The position numbers and the translations under genes were made by a program. A DNA stretch of 64,000 bases from Macrophomina tecta (taxonomy: Eukaryota; Ascomycota; Dothideomycetes; Botryosphaeriales; Botryosphaeriaceae): NCBI GenBank assembly GCA_024180945.1, contig JAKSGN010000022.1, positions 62,001 to 126,000 on the forward strand. Direction: 5' to 3'. Of this stretch, positions 1 to 12,014 are shown piece after piece; the first letter of the stretch is position 1, and each line of letters starts with the position of its first letter. The notes beneath the pieces are model-generated. The model made no database searches. It saw only the letters and a list, made by a program, of their open reading frames with translations, and was not told where the DNA came from.

Positions 1-344
1 CCGTCGACTCCCAGTCGACAAAAGGTTCAGCAATGATCAGCCTGGTGGCTGATCGTGCCCCAACAACTCTATATACAGGTAGGTCCGTAACACTAAAACT
101 ACAATTCTTTGTATTACCATTGCACCATACCTATTCCGCTCGTTACATTGCTTTATCAAGCCAATGCTGAGTATTATACTGTGTCAAAAAATTGCGCATA
201 TTTAGTCTCAGAGAAGTTTCAGTTATGCTGTGTTGGAGTATAAAAAAAAGCACCTCTACCATCCTTCCTGCGTTGTCATGCCAGAATACCACTCCTGCTT
301 TGCATTATTACTGAATATCAAGACATTGCATAGCTAGCATTTTA
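1..344. other. left-edge sequence without a gene
   Basis: No coding frame is convincing here. The 12-mer ccgctcgttaca at 136-147 also ends the candidate LTR at 32065-32076, so the window may begin inside a related LTR. Only that short match supports this; the rest of the stretch is AT-rich and unassigned. Confidence 0.25.
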
Positions 345-2850
345 TTTATTTATTTATTTAGCTTAACGTCCTTTTAGAGTCGGAGACTATTAAGGACGGG
401 CCATGAGAGCCTTTTCTGCTTTTAGAGTTCTGTATAGGGGTTGGTCGAGGTTCGTACTAGGAATAGTTGGCTTGAATGCCTGAAGAGAGGTTTTCCCTCT
501 AAGGAAAGTGTTGGAATATTTGATTCAGTAGTGTTTTGGATTCAGTTATGTCTTATACTCGTTGCACACCTGTCTCAGTAGGTAAGCAAGTTACATACCC
601 GTTTTACCCTAGTAGGTAGAATAGGTATAAGGGAAGCCCGTACGGCCTCCCTCTACTAGATATGCCAATCTATGGGAACTCATTTTCATCAGTTGAATCA
701 AGGCTGCCAATTAGTCATTTTCCAACAGAAAGACTAGGAGATATTATGAAACAATCGAAAAACTAGCAAGGCAAAAGAGTGTAAACGTCGAGCGTATTTA
801 TACCCCGTCGGGCAGGTCGTTAAGCATCCACCGACGCGTGGATATCTTCGTTTTTCGAAGGAAGTCTACCGTAGCAGAGATTCCTTCGGTTGTGGAGAGG
901 AGGTCCCGGAGGTTCAGTCGGTTTGCGCTTAGAGTGCTCTTTACTGAGAGCCTTTCGGTTCTGTATAGAGGACATTCTAGCAGTAGGTGTCTCGGTGTTT
1001 GTTTTGCAGTACCAGAGCATGGACATCTATCGTCTTCTGCATGGTTGAAACGATGGAGATAGGACCTGAAGTAGCCGTGTCCTATCTTCAGCTGGTAGAA
1101 GGCAGATGCTATTTCCCTTACCGAAATAGGGGGCCTAAGCTTCCGTTTGATCTTCCAACCGAAAGTCTTGCTGTACGCGGATGAAGGAGTCGCCTTCCGC
1201 AGGTTTTCCCACTCGTCATACAGCCGTCCCTTGACCTGCGTACTGTAGTACACGAGGCTGGGTCGGTCTGTATCCGGTAGTCGGGTGGCGGCCTTCTTTG
1301 CTAGTAAGTCGGCTTCCTCATTGCCATGGACATTGACATGTCCTGGAACCCATTTGATTACGACTCTGTTGCCCTTATCCTTTAGTCTCTGGGCAGCCGT
1401 AATTGCCCGGAGTTGCCATGTCTGGCCAGGCGTATTGCCTGGACTCTCTACCCTCGAGATTGCGGCCTGGTTGTCTGCAAACACTGCGATCTCCTTCGAA
1501 GAATATCCTTTTCTGTTGGCAAGCTCAAGGGCGGTAGTAATGCCCTCGTGTTCGCCGTTGTAGACAAGAGTGTTGGGACCGAGATTCTTGGTGACCCTGT
1601 CTTGGATTTCTTCCTTGGATTGGCTGTGGTCAAGTAGTACTACTCCGACGCAACACCAGTTCCATGTGGTATGGCGGAGGCATCAGAGTATATCGTTACG
1701 AGGTTGCTAGAGGCTGCTAGCAGCGTGTTTCTGTGCTCTACAGCAGCAGATGCCTTGTCTAGAGCAGAGATGCTAGTGGTGTAAGGCAAGCATCAGTACC
1801 GTGGCGGGAAGAGGAAAGGATCAACCTGTTTAATTCCTTGCGGAATATTCCGGAGTATGCCCTTCACTCTTTCCAGTCTTGTGGTCATGTTGTTATCTCT
1901 GTTCTCTAAGTTTATCTTGTCGAGCTCAAGCCGAATTGGATGGGTGTCTCCAATTGTCTTGGTCCTGAATGCATACCGGCGAAGGTCTGCATCCAGGCGG
2001 AGGTCGACTGGTGGGATCGCCGGCTTCTATTTCCATAAGTCCGATGGGCGCCGTCTTAATCACTCCTAGAATTTTTCGAAGAATGAGGTTTTGAAGGAGG
2101 TTGAGTTGGCGTTTGACTGCCCATTGGTGTTTCCAGTAGATCTGGCTGCCATAGTCGGCTATGCTTATAACACAGGCGTTGTAGAGTTGTCGGATAGTAC
2201 AAGGGGAGAGCCCTCGTTCGACATTGGCCAGTCCGGATAGCCGGTGGAAGGCGGACCGTGCTTGGCTAACTCTTATAGAGACGTGATCTTTAAAGGAGAG
2301 CAGCGGGTCGAAGAAGACTCCTAGCCATCTAACTAAGTTCTTAGGCTCTTTTACCTCGCCGTCTGGCAGGGTAATGAGTGAGGAGGTAGCGTCTTTGCTC
2401 TTACTGAAATGCAGCGGTTTAGTCTTTGCCAGGTCAAAGGCTACGCCGTTCTCCTCGCCGCGTTTGTAGAGTTCTTTTATCTCTTCATCTAGTATTTTGA
2501 TGTTGCGTTTAAAGCTGCCGGAGCTAGCCAAAACCGCTATGTCATAATGTAGGAGAAGTAGGTGACTTTTCGCGAGGAGAAGAGCTCTCGGAGGTAGATG
2601 AGGAAGAGTAGTGGGGAGACTGGGCTTCCCTGCGGTATGCTAGTCTCTATGGGACTAAACTCTTCTTCTTCTCCGTTGAACGCGAGCCGTAGTCGTCGGT
2701 TATGAAGGAAGGACCGTACCCACGCGAGTAGGTTTAGTGGGAGACCGATCCTTGCCATAATGGCTAGTAGCTGTTCCTGGGCAATATGGTCGAACGCGCC
2801 TTTAACGTCTAAGAATACGACCGTAGACTTGCGCAGTGGTGTATTCGGTA
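345..2850 (-). mobile_element. LINE-1 copy (window LINE 1): 5'-truncated non-LTR retrotransposon, minus strand
   Basis: On the minus strand the order is reverse transcriptase, RNase H, about 450 nt of 3' UTR and a (TAAA)n tail at about 341-360, which is the usual layout of a non-LTR element of the Tad/I type. The 5' part of ORF2 (endonuclease) and ORF1 are missing, because the coding sequence stops at about 2850 where a hAT element begins. The tail marks the 3' end; no target duplication was identified. Confidence 0.75.
798..2850 (-). pseudogene. LINE ORF2 remnant: reverse transcriptase plus RNase H
   Basis: Three minus-strand pieces belong to one broken ORF2. The first (about 2850-2537) has the RT motifs FLDVKGAFDH and PQGSPVSPLLFLIY. 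The second (2531-1926) has the RT thumb with WLGVFFDP and the YNACVISIADYGS region. The third (about 1715-798) is RNase H, starting near SDAS and containing FADNQAAI, WVPGHVNVHGNEEAD and a C-terminal zinc-like CPCSG...HLLLECP motif. The pieces are separated by stops and frameshifts. One base is missing exactly at the YIDD catalytic motif near 2535, so the protein cannot function. Without these lesions this would be a Tad1-like polymerase. Confidence 0.8.
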
Positions 2851-2854
2851 TTGA

Positions 2855-5510
2855 AAAACCCCTGTCAATATCCTCAATACATATTGAGGATATTGATTTT
2901 TTCAATATTGACTCTTCAATATACGGTTCTTCAATATTGAGAAATATTGAGGATATTGAAAATATTGAATTCAAGCACTCGCTACCCAGGAGAACTCCGT
3001 GTTGTGGTTCGTGACTTAAGTGGCAATGTTGCCACTCGAAGTCTCTAGAAGCAGCTGGAATCGAAGGTGGCAAAAGAATTGTCCAGAGAAAGGTATAAAA
3101 TGATGGATTGAGTCCGTAGACAAAAGAACAAGTCTTACCCTGTGTTTTATAACACTCCGGAGTCACAGACTTTTCGTTGTCAGAGTTTTCGCACACTGTG
3201 CATACAACTAAGGATTAACGCAATTACTCCACTACCACGTCCAATATGGCAAGCAGCGACACCGAAATGGATGACGATAGCTCCTCTCAATTCTCAAACC
3301 TCGATTCTTCTCAATTTACCGAGTTGTCGCGTGCCGATAGCCCCGATTCTACAGTCACTACTAAGAGTAGAGTTTCTTCCGGCCGCGGGGCTAAGAAGCG
3401 TACCCAAACCGCTATAGAGACTTGGGGCCATGCGAAGAAGCTGAAGCCAGATGAACAAGTCCGACGTGATCGCGCTGGCAACAGGATATGGGTGTGTAGT
3501 AGATGCTCATGGGAATCGGCTTCTCTGACCTCTGCACGAAACCATCTTGATCAAGTGCATGGTATCAAGATTAAAGCGCAGCAACCACAGGTTATAACAA
3601 AGGGACAGGCGAAGCTTGAGCAGATTCTTCGACGGCAGGGCGAGAAACAGCAAGCCCAGGCTGATGAACGCGAGCAAAAAATGCTCAGGAATGCCATCAA
3701 TCAAAAGGCCTTCGACGAATCTCTACTGCAGCTTATCGTGATCAACAACCTCCCACATAAGTCAGTAGAGTATCCGGAGCTGTACTCCCTGATTATGAGC
3801 GTCAATTACATGGCAGCAGAAGTTTACCCAAAGTCCCGAGCCGCAATACCAAAGAAAATCGACCTCTCCTTCCTGCGGACTAAAGCCGAGATAAAACAAC
3901 ACCTCCGCTCCGCACTCTCCGAGATACACCTTGCCTGTGATGTTTGGACAACTGAGTATAAGAAGAAGGCTTTCCTGGCTGTTGTCACACACTTCGTCGA
4001 TGCCGATGGGAAGAATCGCAAGGCTCTTCTAGGCCTACCACAATTACGAGGGAGCCATGGCGGTCAACACCAAGCGGAGTACGTGAATGGCATAATTGAC
4101 TGGTACGAGATTGCTCATAAGCTTAGATACTACATTGGTGATAATCACGGTTCTAATGACAAGTGCTGTCGCTTTATCTCAAGGCATCTTAGGGAGCAAT
4201 ATCAAGTCAATTGGGAGCCAAAGACTCGTCGAATTCGCTGTCACGGCCACATCATCAACCTTGCCAGTCAGGCCTTCATTTTCGCATCTGACAAAGAGAT
4301 GATTGATGCGGTGGTAAAGGAGGTCAGACAGGAAGCTGAGCCTGGGAATGAGGACGATATGAATGGCAGTTCTGACGGGGGTATTGAGTACGATGAAGAG
4401 GTAAGGCTTTCGGCGTTGTCAAAAAAGAAGAGACTTAGTTGGAAGGATATTGGGCCGCTAGGAAAACTTCATGCGATCGTCGCTTATATGAGGGCTTCAG
4501 AACTCCTCTACAACGAATTTCTCGCCGCCGCGGGTCGCATGATACCTATGGATAACGATACTCGATGGGATAGCTGGCATACTATGAGTACTGTTGCTTG
4601 TGAGCTTGAAGGCCATGTCGATACCTTTGTGAAGAACCACCGTAAAGCGATTGGGAAGTACGCACTTACCCCTGACGATTGGGAAACGCTACGCGAGATC
4701 AACGTTTTCCTTAAGCCCTTTGAGAAAGTCACGAAGGGAACTCAAGGCGACCTTGAGTCTATTGAGAAAACGCTAGTAACAATGGACGTCCTCGTTAAGC
4801 ACCTCGAGAAGCAGAAGAATAAGCACGTAAATAATACTGAGTTTCAGAACGCAATTTTAATGGCTTGGTACGCCTTTGACAAGTACTACAGCCTTACCGA
4901 TCAGGTGCCAGCTTATGCGGCAGCTTTACTCCTCCATCCTTCAAGGCGAAAGCGCTACATTGATGCGAACTGGAAGAAGTCTTAGGTTAGAGCAGTACTA
5001 CCAAAGCTCCAGAGCCTTTGGGAAAAGAAGTATTCTGCTGTCGAAGAAGCTACCGCTCCAACCTTATCGCAACCAACCAACGAGCCTGACGAATATGATC
5101 TTCTTGAGCGAGATCTTAACGTGGTTCAATCATTCGCTGATGACTGGGAATCTTTTATCGAAGCTGACCCTACCGAAATCTCTACTAAGACTGCACTAGA
5201 GTGGTGGTGTCAAGAGCAAGAGCGAATACGGTACCCACGTCTCTACCGCATGGCAATTGACATCCTTTCGGTACCAGCGAGGTCAGCAGAGGCAGAGTGA
5301 GTCTTCTCAGGCGCGCGGCGTCAAATACCATGGAGCAGGGCAAGCTTGGGAGCGAAGATGATTGAGCAGATCGAGTGTCTAAAACACTGGTTAAGGAAAG
5401 GTTGGCTTGACCAACTCAACGTTGACCTACCACCAGAAGAAGGCGAAGGTGGCGAAGCAGAAGCAGAAGGCGAAGCAGAGGCCGAATGCAACGGTAATAT
5501 GGTGAGATGA
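2855..5510 (+). mobile_element. hAT element A inserted into LINE 1
   Basis: The LINE coding sequence ends abruptly near 2850. An AT-rich block of subterminal repeats built on tcaatattga follows, including a 32-nt palindrome with 15-bp arms at 2865-2896, and then a hAT transposase gene. Clustered subterminal repeats are typical of hAT ends. I could not find a matching right terminus; the region after 5510 already resembles other elements, so the right end is probably lost. Confidence 0.6.
3246..5510 (+). pseudogene. hAT transposase A with two nonsense codons
   Basis: This frame encodes a hAT (Ac-like) transposase. It has an N-terminal BED-type zinc finger (WVCSRCSW...NHLDQVHG, residues about 82-108), the RNase H-like core with CDVWTTEYKKKAFLAV, GDNHGSND, RCHGHIINLASQ and NDTRWDSW, and a C-terminal dimerisation region near RMAIDILSVPA and VFSGARR. 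Reading is open from 3246 to a TAG at 4983-4985, continues in the same frame to a TGA at 5298-5300, and ends at 5508-5510. Both stops fit C:G to T:A transitions, as RIP would leave. The unbroken length would be about 754 codons, normal for the family. The second stop removes the last conserved block, so the copy is dead. Confidence 0.85.
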
Positions 5511-5860
5511 ATTCAAAGTTAAAGGGTCGCCAGAAGAGAACAGGGTGGTAAGCGTCCCGTTTTCTGCCGTCATGGGCCGTCTGACGAGACGAGACGACAC
5601 GGCCAGGGGCCATGACGAGACGTGACGGCAGAAACCGGCCGGTGACGAGTCGGTGACGATATGACGGAAAGCTTAGTAAGCATATATCCATGGTGTTGAG
5701 TTGGGAGGCCGGGATGAGGGTATCGTTTGCTAGCATCACCCATATTAATTATACTGCTTTCTCCGCACCCCATCCACAAGCTCTCTTCGCCAGCTCACCA
5801 GCTACGAGTCTAAAGCGTTTCACGATAGATGACGTCATTCCATGGTGTTAAGTCTCATTG
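5511..5860. other. junction sequence with two hAT-like termini
   Basis: This stretch carries ccatggtgttgag at 5688-5700 and ccatggtgttaag at 5840-5852, both resembling the termini of hAT element C at 9514 and 11945. The second probably closes the 3' end of hAT B. The first, 150 nt away in the same orientation, has no partner. Around 5560-5660 there are repeated gacgag/tgacg words and no gene. Confidence 0.4.
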
Positions 5861-7213
5861 CTACACGATCTTATTTACCAGCCACGCCTTCTGGCACATC
5901 TCTGCCTCTATCGTATCGTCGCTGAGCCTTGTTCGCTCATACGATATTTTCCGCCTCCCATATGAGAAGAGACGCTCAGGTTCTGCGCTCATGGCGGGTA
6001 TAGTGAAGACGTCAAAGGCCATGCGCTGTAGCACAGGCCATTGCGAGCCCTCTGCGTGCCACCATTCGATGGGATTGGCCACCGTATAGGTGGTTGGGCC
6101 GGCCTCCCAGTAGCTGTTTAGCTGCGAGGACTCGATTTTACGTCTCTTTCCTCGCCGCCTAGCAAAATTAGTGGGCCGACCGAACGCTTCAAAAGCCTTG
6201 AAGACGTCATCCTCTGGTGGTGAGGAGTCTTCCTCCGCCGCGGCCTCCTCCGCTGCGGCCTCCTCCTCTGCTTGCGCAAGCCATACCCGTTCATACCTCT
6301 CATACTCCTGCTTAATAGCGCTCCTAGCTTTCGCAATCCAGCTCTTGTACTCCTGCCAATGCTCTTCAAAGTACTCAAAGCGGTAATTGGGGTGGAGGAA
6401 GATGGCAAGGCGGTAAATGGGACTCTCATCGATCAGTGAGTGATAATCGGTTAGCTTGAGCCAGCCGGCATCCACCCTCGTGGAGTACTCCTTCCAGATC
6501 TCACTAGGAAGCTCGTTGGCGTCCATTTGAGCCTCCATGCGATCGACCTCCGCTTTGAGGTGTTTATACATGAAACCCATGGATTTGAGCGTCTCCCATA
6601 CGGCTCCATGCGTGCCTTGGGTCGCCTTACCCTCCATGTATTGTGTGAGGCCTTTGAAGGGTCGCAGCAGCTGAAAGAGGCGCTCCAGATACGCCCAGTT
6701 GTCGGGTGAGAGGCGGTCAGATCGTATGTCATATGAGGAAGGTGGTGGTTGGTAGCGATCGAGGAAGCGATCGATCGCGTCGCGCAGTTGAAGCGCTGTT
6801 TAATCGATTAGCGATCCGTAGCACCAAGGAGCAGGAGAACTTTACTACGATTTATATATATCTCCAGTAGAAGCATCCTGCTATCACTTGGCAATTAAAC
6901 CACCAAACTTACCTCTCTTGATCATGTAGTAGGCGGAGCTCCAGCGTACGCCTTGGTCGATGAGCAGCACGTAGTAGAAGGCCTCATCACCACCATGCGG
7001 GTCCGGGTCATCGTCAGTAAGTCGCTCATAAGGCATCTGGCACCTCTCAAACTCCTCTCGCCTCCCATTGCTTCTATTGATGAATACGCAGATGTTATGA
7101 AGCTTGCCAAGAGGCCCTGCTTTGCTCCAAACCTTGAACGCAGCGTCGCTATCGTCCTCCAAGCCAAGAAGGTCTCTTTCAAAGGCAGTAACCCCTCCTC
7201 ACGAGCCTCCGTC
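5840..7213 (-). mobile_element. hAT element B, 5'-truncated
   Basis: The minus-strand transposase remnant lies just inside a terminal motif (ccatggtgttaag, 5840-5852) shared with hAT C. The other end was not found: homology stops at about 7213, next to the Tc1/mariner gene. The N-terminal half of the transposase, including the BED finger, is missing. Confidence 0.55.
5861..7213 (-). pseudogene. hAT transposase B, C-terminal half with one intron
   Basis: The upstream piece (about 7213-6913) contains SKAGPLGKLHNI and DQGVRWSSAYYMI. A GT-AG intron at 6796-6912 (117 nt) joins it in frame to the downstream exon. That exon carries LLRPFKGLTQYMEG, PIYRLAIFLHPNYRFEYFEE, and the dimerisation signature MAFDVFTIPAMSAEPERLFS, and ends at 5861. 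A charged, alanine- and glutamate-rich insert lies in the middle. An in-frame stop just above 7213 and the lack of any zinc-finger or N-terminal sequence show truncation. The preserved intron suggests decay is fairly recent. Confidence 0.8.
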
Positions 7214-7468
7214 AAGCCCAATTAGGCTCGAGGAATCACCCTCTCAGCAGCTAGCTGGTTTTTTTTACTTGGCTAGAGAGTCAGCCTTCGTTCAGAAGCT
7301 CAAATCTCCAGCGAGCACACCAAATTCTTATAGATGGCGAGTGGGATCTTGAAGGGCTAAGGAATGATATTTCTACAGTACAGTGGGCTAGTTGGGGCTT
7401 GCCCGAGGGCCTTCTTCAGCGCCTCAAACGTGAGGTACGTCGCCATAGAGGCGTACGGCTCGCTACTA

Positions 7469-8546
7469 CTACTCACCAACAGGAAGAGCCTCTTCTGCGC
7501 CGCAGTAGCCCGCCTTTCTGAAGTGTGATAGGGCGGAAGTAGTAGAAGTAGCTACATTGATTGCATGGTGTAGGAAGGACCCAAAATCAGTATACTCCGA
7601 GGTATAAGCGTAGTTGCGACGAATCCGCGTCTTAATGTCGTGAAAGCTATGCTCAATGGGGTTGAGTTCAGGGCAGTATGGAGGAAGAAATACGAGGTGG
7701 ATACCGGCGGCGCGAACGGCTTCTCGAATCTCCTACTTTTATTAATAGAATATACTAAGCTTTATGAGAACCTTAAACTTACTGGCGCTCGGTGGATCGA
7801 GGCGTTATCCATAATAATAACATGATAGCCTCCGCGGAGCTGTGGCAATACCGTCTCTTGTAACCACCGTAGCAGGACTTCCGTATTAATCGTTACTTGC
7901 TCGACAAGTACTCCCTCCATATAGCCATCTAGTGTATACGCCGGTAGAATACTCCAGCGTGGTGAGCGTCGTATTGAGCCTTCCACCGTCGCCTCGACGC
8001 CCACCGAGCTCCACCCGTATGAGCGCCAGCCAGTACGCTCGTCAGCACCAGACTCGTCAATAAACACCAATTGACTGGGGTCAAAGGCAAGCATGCGGCC
8101 ACGAAAGATGGCCTTCGTAATTAGGCAACGTTCTGCAGCCCTTCTACGAACGTAAGTACGACTCCAGCCGCGGCGATAAAGTGTACGCCAAAGAGTCGTA
8201 ATATGCACAACAACACCACAAGTTTGCTCCATATACCATGTCATTTCGTCAAGATAAGCCGTAGGGTTTGAGTCCAGGAAGTTCAGAAGCACCTATAGCT
8301 ATTAGCTATATAAAATATGCAGGAGGGGGCTGCTACATCTTCTTCATGAACTGTGAGGGTTCTCTTCCGCCCATCAGGGCTAGTTGGTGCGTACGGCTCG
8401 CCCCAAACACGTAGATTGCGCTTAATACGGTACACAGACGCTTTATGACACTTGGCGGCGTCTGCAATAGCGCCTGTATGCCATTGGGCGCGTAGGCAGT
8501 CGAGGATTGTAACGATTTGGTGCTCTTGGAGGCGAGGAAGTGCCAT
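7469..8546 (-). CDS. Tc1/mariner-type (DDE_3) transposase, three exons
   Basis: Three exons (8546-8337, 8292-7783, 7732-7469) joined across GT-AG introns of 44 nt (8293-8336) and 50 nt (7733-7782) give an unbroken 327-residue protein. The N-terminus is a helix-turn-helix (HQIVTILDCLRAQ... TGAIADAAKCHKASVYRIKR). The catalytic domain shows FIDESGADERTGWRSYGW (first D), VIIMDNASIHR (second D) and LPPYCPELNPIEHSF (E). Length and spacing fit the IS630-Tc1-mariner superfamily, and every lesion-prone motif is intact. Such enzymes cut at TA and paste elsewhere. I looked for terminal inverted repeats at about 7230-7470 and 8550-8760 and found none I trust, so element borders are not given. Confidence 0.85.
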
Positions 8547-8559
8547 GAGTGCTGTTATG

Positions 8560-9510
8560 CTGTGCTACAACACCAGGGTATTACCGCAAAAGGAAGTTCA
8601 CGATGTAATTAGGCGAAGAAGCACGAAGAAACGCGTTGTTTGGGCGACTTGGGGTGGGTAGGACGTTTGGGCGCGTTCTCGCTTTTTTTGGTGAGGTCGC
8701 GCGCGAAAAATCCGGGGATTAGGCCCCCCGTCGCTAATGATTTGCAAACCCCAGTAAGGATTGACAGGATTGAAAACTACACTGTGAAGAAGTAACGCGT
8801 CAGTATCCTTACACTTTCGATAGCCAATTTCCTCGCTGAATCATCTATCTCATGATGCAATAGTTAAAGCCCTATTTTATTGTGTTCGCGGAGCCTTTCT
8901 TCTCTCAAAAGCGATTCTCAAAATCCCTGTGAGAGCCTCCCTGGAAGCCGGCTTTGACGATAGCCTATCGCCACCCCTCACCCTTCATCCTCCTCCTTCT
9001 GACTGGGTGATTGAGTCCATCAGACACAGTCAATTGACTCCAGAAACGCGGATAGCCAGCCAGCGCGGGCGCTTTGGTGTGTTTTGGGGGGAGGGGACCG
9101 AGATATCTGCTACTAGTACGCCGCGTCGGGATCCAGCGTCCGCCCGACCGGAACCGTCTCGGGCAGCTAGCGCCGATCAGGCTCGATAGGTATCGCAGCT
9201 AGCCAGCAAGCTCTCGTACTGCGTATTCTTGCCGGATGCAGACGGGGGCTCATGACGGTCCGTGTAGGTGACGGGCAGGGTGGTAAACAATTCAACCACC
9301 TTCAACCGATTGCAATAAAGATTGAGGTCTTGGCAACTCAATCAATCAATCATAAAGCCGTCATTTTGTCAATCAATCAATCTAAAAGGCCTGGTTGATT
9401 GCAATGTTGAAGCGATTGAAGGCACGTGATAGGAGAGCATTAATCTGGCCACCTGGCCCTGGCTGACTGCCTACTGGCCGCTGGCCAGTCCGTCCATGAT
9501 GCTATCACGA
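8560..9510. other. unassigned spacer between transposons
   Basis: No gene is evident. The part at 9280-9420 has many caatcaatcaat and ttcaaccgattgcaat words, similar in flavour to the sequence at 11980-12020 on the far side of hAT C, consistent with hAT C having landed in a simple-repeat-rich stretch. The 3' flank of the Tc1/mariner gene occupies the start. Confidence 0.4.
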
Positions 9511-11951
9511 GGTCTTGGCATGGTGTTGAGTACCATTCACGCCGGATCCGACCGGCATATTATTAATCCAGCCTCCGTGATGGATAAAAATTTTCACCTC
9601 GCATAGGTATCGTATCGCCTACCCGACCGTCTCAATCAGCTGCACACCACACCTTATGGCTTCTGACAGCCCGCCGTTTATCGCTTCTGCACTCTCTATA
9701 GCGCCTATGGGCCTTACCCCAGCAGACTCTAGTAATCCGGCTACGGACGGCCGCGGTCCACAGCGTGAAGGGTGGGAATGCTTCCCTTGGGACAAGTTCA
9801 AAGGCTTCGTTATTAATGAGAGGTCCAATCGCTCTGGCTGGACGTGGGAGCACGGCTTCGACGTCAAGCGCCATAATAACTCATCTCATTGGATCTGCTG
9901 GCACTGCGTTACGAGGCGAAGCCCTCAACCGGCTATCTTCGCCGCCGCAGGTACAGCAAATCAAGCCAAGCACCTCGTCAATGAGCACGGTGTTCACGAT
10001 CCTACAGGCAAGCGGCCAGCGAAGCGTGCAAAGGTCTCTACCGCTGAGAGGCTTCATATGGACGTCACCAAGCCAGCTGAACAGGCAGTTGTCAATCGGC
10101 TTATTCAAAGCTTCAATCCTACCTACTTTCAGGAACTCCTCGTAGACTGGATCACGTATGACAATGTCCCTTTTCGCAAGGTTGAGAGCCATCACTTTCA
10201 TCGTTTAATGGAGTATACCAACCCTGCTTGTGCTTCATCCTTGCCCTCTCATCCAACGGTGCGAAAGTGGCTCCTCAATGAGTTCAATAGGCACCGAGGC
10301 ATCGTCACTGAACTTCTTCACGGCTCACCAGGCTTTATCCACCTCTCATTTGACGGCTGGACGTCCCGCAATCACAAGAGCTTGCTTGGCGTTATTGTGC
10401 ACTTCCTTAGCTCTAATGGCAAGCTGCGACAATTCACAATTGGATTACCACAACTAGAGGGCCATCACGGCGTGGATATGGCCGAGGAGGTAGCTCAGAT
10501 CATTGCAGACTGGGGAATTGGTAACAAGATTGGATACTTCATCACCGATAACGCCTTCAACAACGATACGGCGATTGATCAGCTAGCTGACGAATTCGGC
10601 TTCAACGCTAAGCAGCGTCGCCTCCGCTGTATTGGACACATTATCAACCTTGTTGTACGTCAGATTCTCTTCGGCGTAGATTTTGATCTCTTTGAACAGA
10701 ACTGTCATGACGCCCGTGATCTACTCGCTGAACATCGTCACTGGCGTCAAAAGGGAGCGCTTGGCAAGCTTCACAATGTTATCCATGCGATTGCACGATC
10801 AGAGAGCCTTCGCGCGAAACTTCGTCGGCTTCAGCAAGCTGGCCAGCCAACCGGTGAAGGCGACGCCGTTACGTACGAGCTCGTACTCGATAACGCAACC
10901 CGATGGAACTCCTTTGAGGCTATGATCGAGCGCTCAATCAAGCTACGATACTTCATTGACGCAATCCTGCTGAACGAGGTCTCAGAGTGGAAAGCGTACA
11001 TCCTTCGAGCTAGGGCTGACGGTAGAGAGATCAAGCGAAAGCAGCCTATCCTCGTAGACGACTATCTCACCGCAGATGACTGGGCTACAATCAATGAGTA
11101 TCACTCTATCCTTCAACCCTTCAAAGAGGTTTCAATAAGGCTACAGGGCAACCCTACTCAGGGTCAAGTTTGGTGCTCTTTGGGAAGTCCTTCCAGTTAT
11201 GGAGTTCCTCTTAGGCCATCTGGAGGAGGTAAAGGATCGTAACGACGTATATCCAGAGGAGCACTTCAAGATTAACGTCGAATTGGGCTGGGCTAAGCTC
11301 AATGAGTACTACACGCTGCTTGACGACACCCCTGCATACGTCGCAGCGCTGGTGCTTCACCCAGCCTTTCGCTGGACGTGGATTGAGAAGCACTGGGCAG
11401 ATAGGCCTGAGTGGATAGCGTCAGCGAAGACATCTGTCAATCAGCTATGGAAGGGTCAGTATCAATTGACACAAGCCACTGATGAGGCATCAGATGAGCG
11501 TCCCCTGAGGCGTATACGAGATGAGACTACCAGCTTCGCTAGCTGGCTCCAGTCATCTACAGCGAAGCCTCTCATACCTACCACCTCCGACGAGTACACC
11601 ACCTGGCAGACTGATATGTCTCCACTAGATACGGAACAGCGAAATCCAATTGAGTATTGGTTACTACGGCAGAAGCAGTATCCACGGCTCTCTCGGATGG
11701 CTCTAGACCTCTTCTCAATACCAGCAATGTCGACAGAGGTGGAGAGGATCTTCAGCTTAGCTGGACAGATGATAACGCCCCTACGGAGTAGGGTGGAAGG
11801 CAATACTATTGCTGTGGCACAGATGCTGCGATCATGGGTTGGAGCAGGCATCATCAAGCGATGATAATAGCCTACGATAGCGAAGCTGAAAAATATAGGC
11901 GATTTTGTATAACTATAATCGATAGTAGGCAGGTCTTAACACCATGCCAAG
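9511..11951 (+). mobile_element. hAT element C with terminal inverted repeats
   Basis: The left end reads cttggcatggtgttgag (9514-9530) and the right end is its near-perfect inverse, cttaacaccatgccaag (11935-11951). The flanks offer a possible target duplication tatcacg(a/g) at 9503-9510 and 11952-11959, seven of eight matching, although three extra bases on the left make the exact border uncertain. One transposase gene fills the interior. Confidence 0.75.
9656..11864 (+). pseudogene. hAT transposase C with a single frameshift
   Basis: The first frame (9656-11242) encodes a zinc-finger-like start (HWICWHCVTR...AKHLVNEHGVHD, residues about 76-120) and the catalytic core with HLSFDGWTSRNHKSLLG, YFITDNAFNNDTA, RCIGHIINLVVRQ and DNATRWNS. 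A one-base shift near 11165-11172 moves the reading to the frame that continues with ALWEVLPVMEFLLGHLEE and the dimerisation signature RMALDLFSIPAMSTEVERIF, ending at 11864. Apart from this shift, all expected hAT blocks are present at normal length (about 735 residues). It is either recently dead or the shift is a sequencing error. The motifs differ from hAT A and D, so it is a separate subfamily, closer to hAT E. Confidence 0.85.
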
Positions 11952-12014
11952 TATCACGGGTTTAGTCAGCAGCCGTTCAACCGGCTCAATCAATCAATTC
12001 AACTCAACAATCAA

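Noticed and set aside
7230..8760. Terminal inverted repeats for the Tc1/mariner element
   Set aside because: Candidate ends such as acagtgggctagttgg near 7380 have no inverse partner on the other side.
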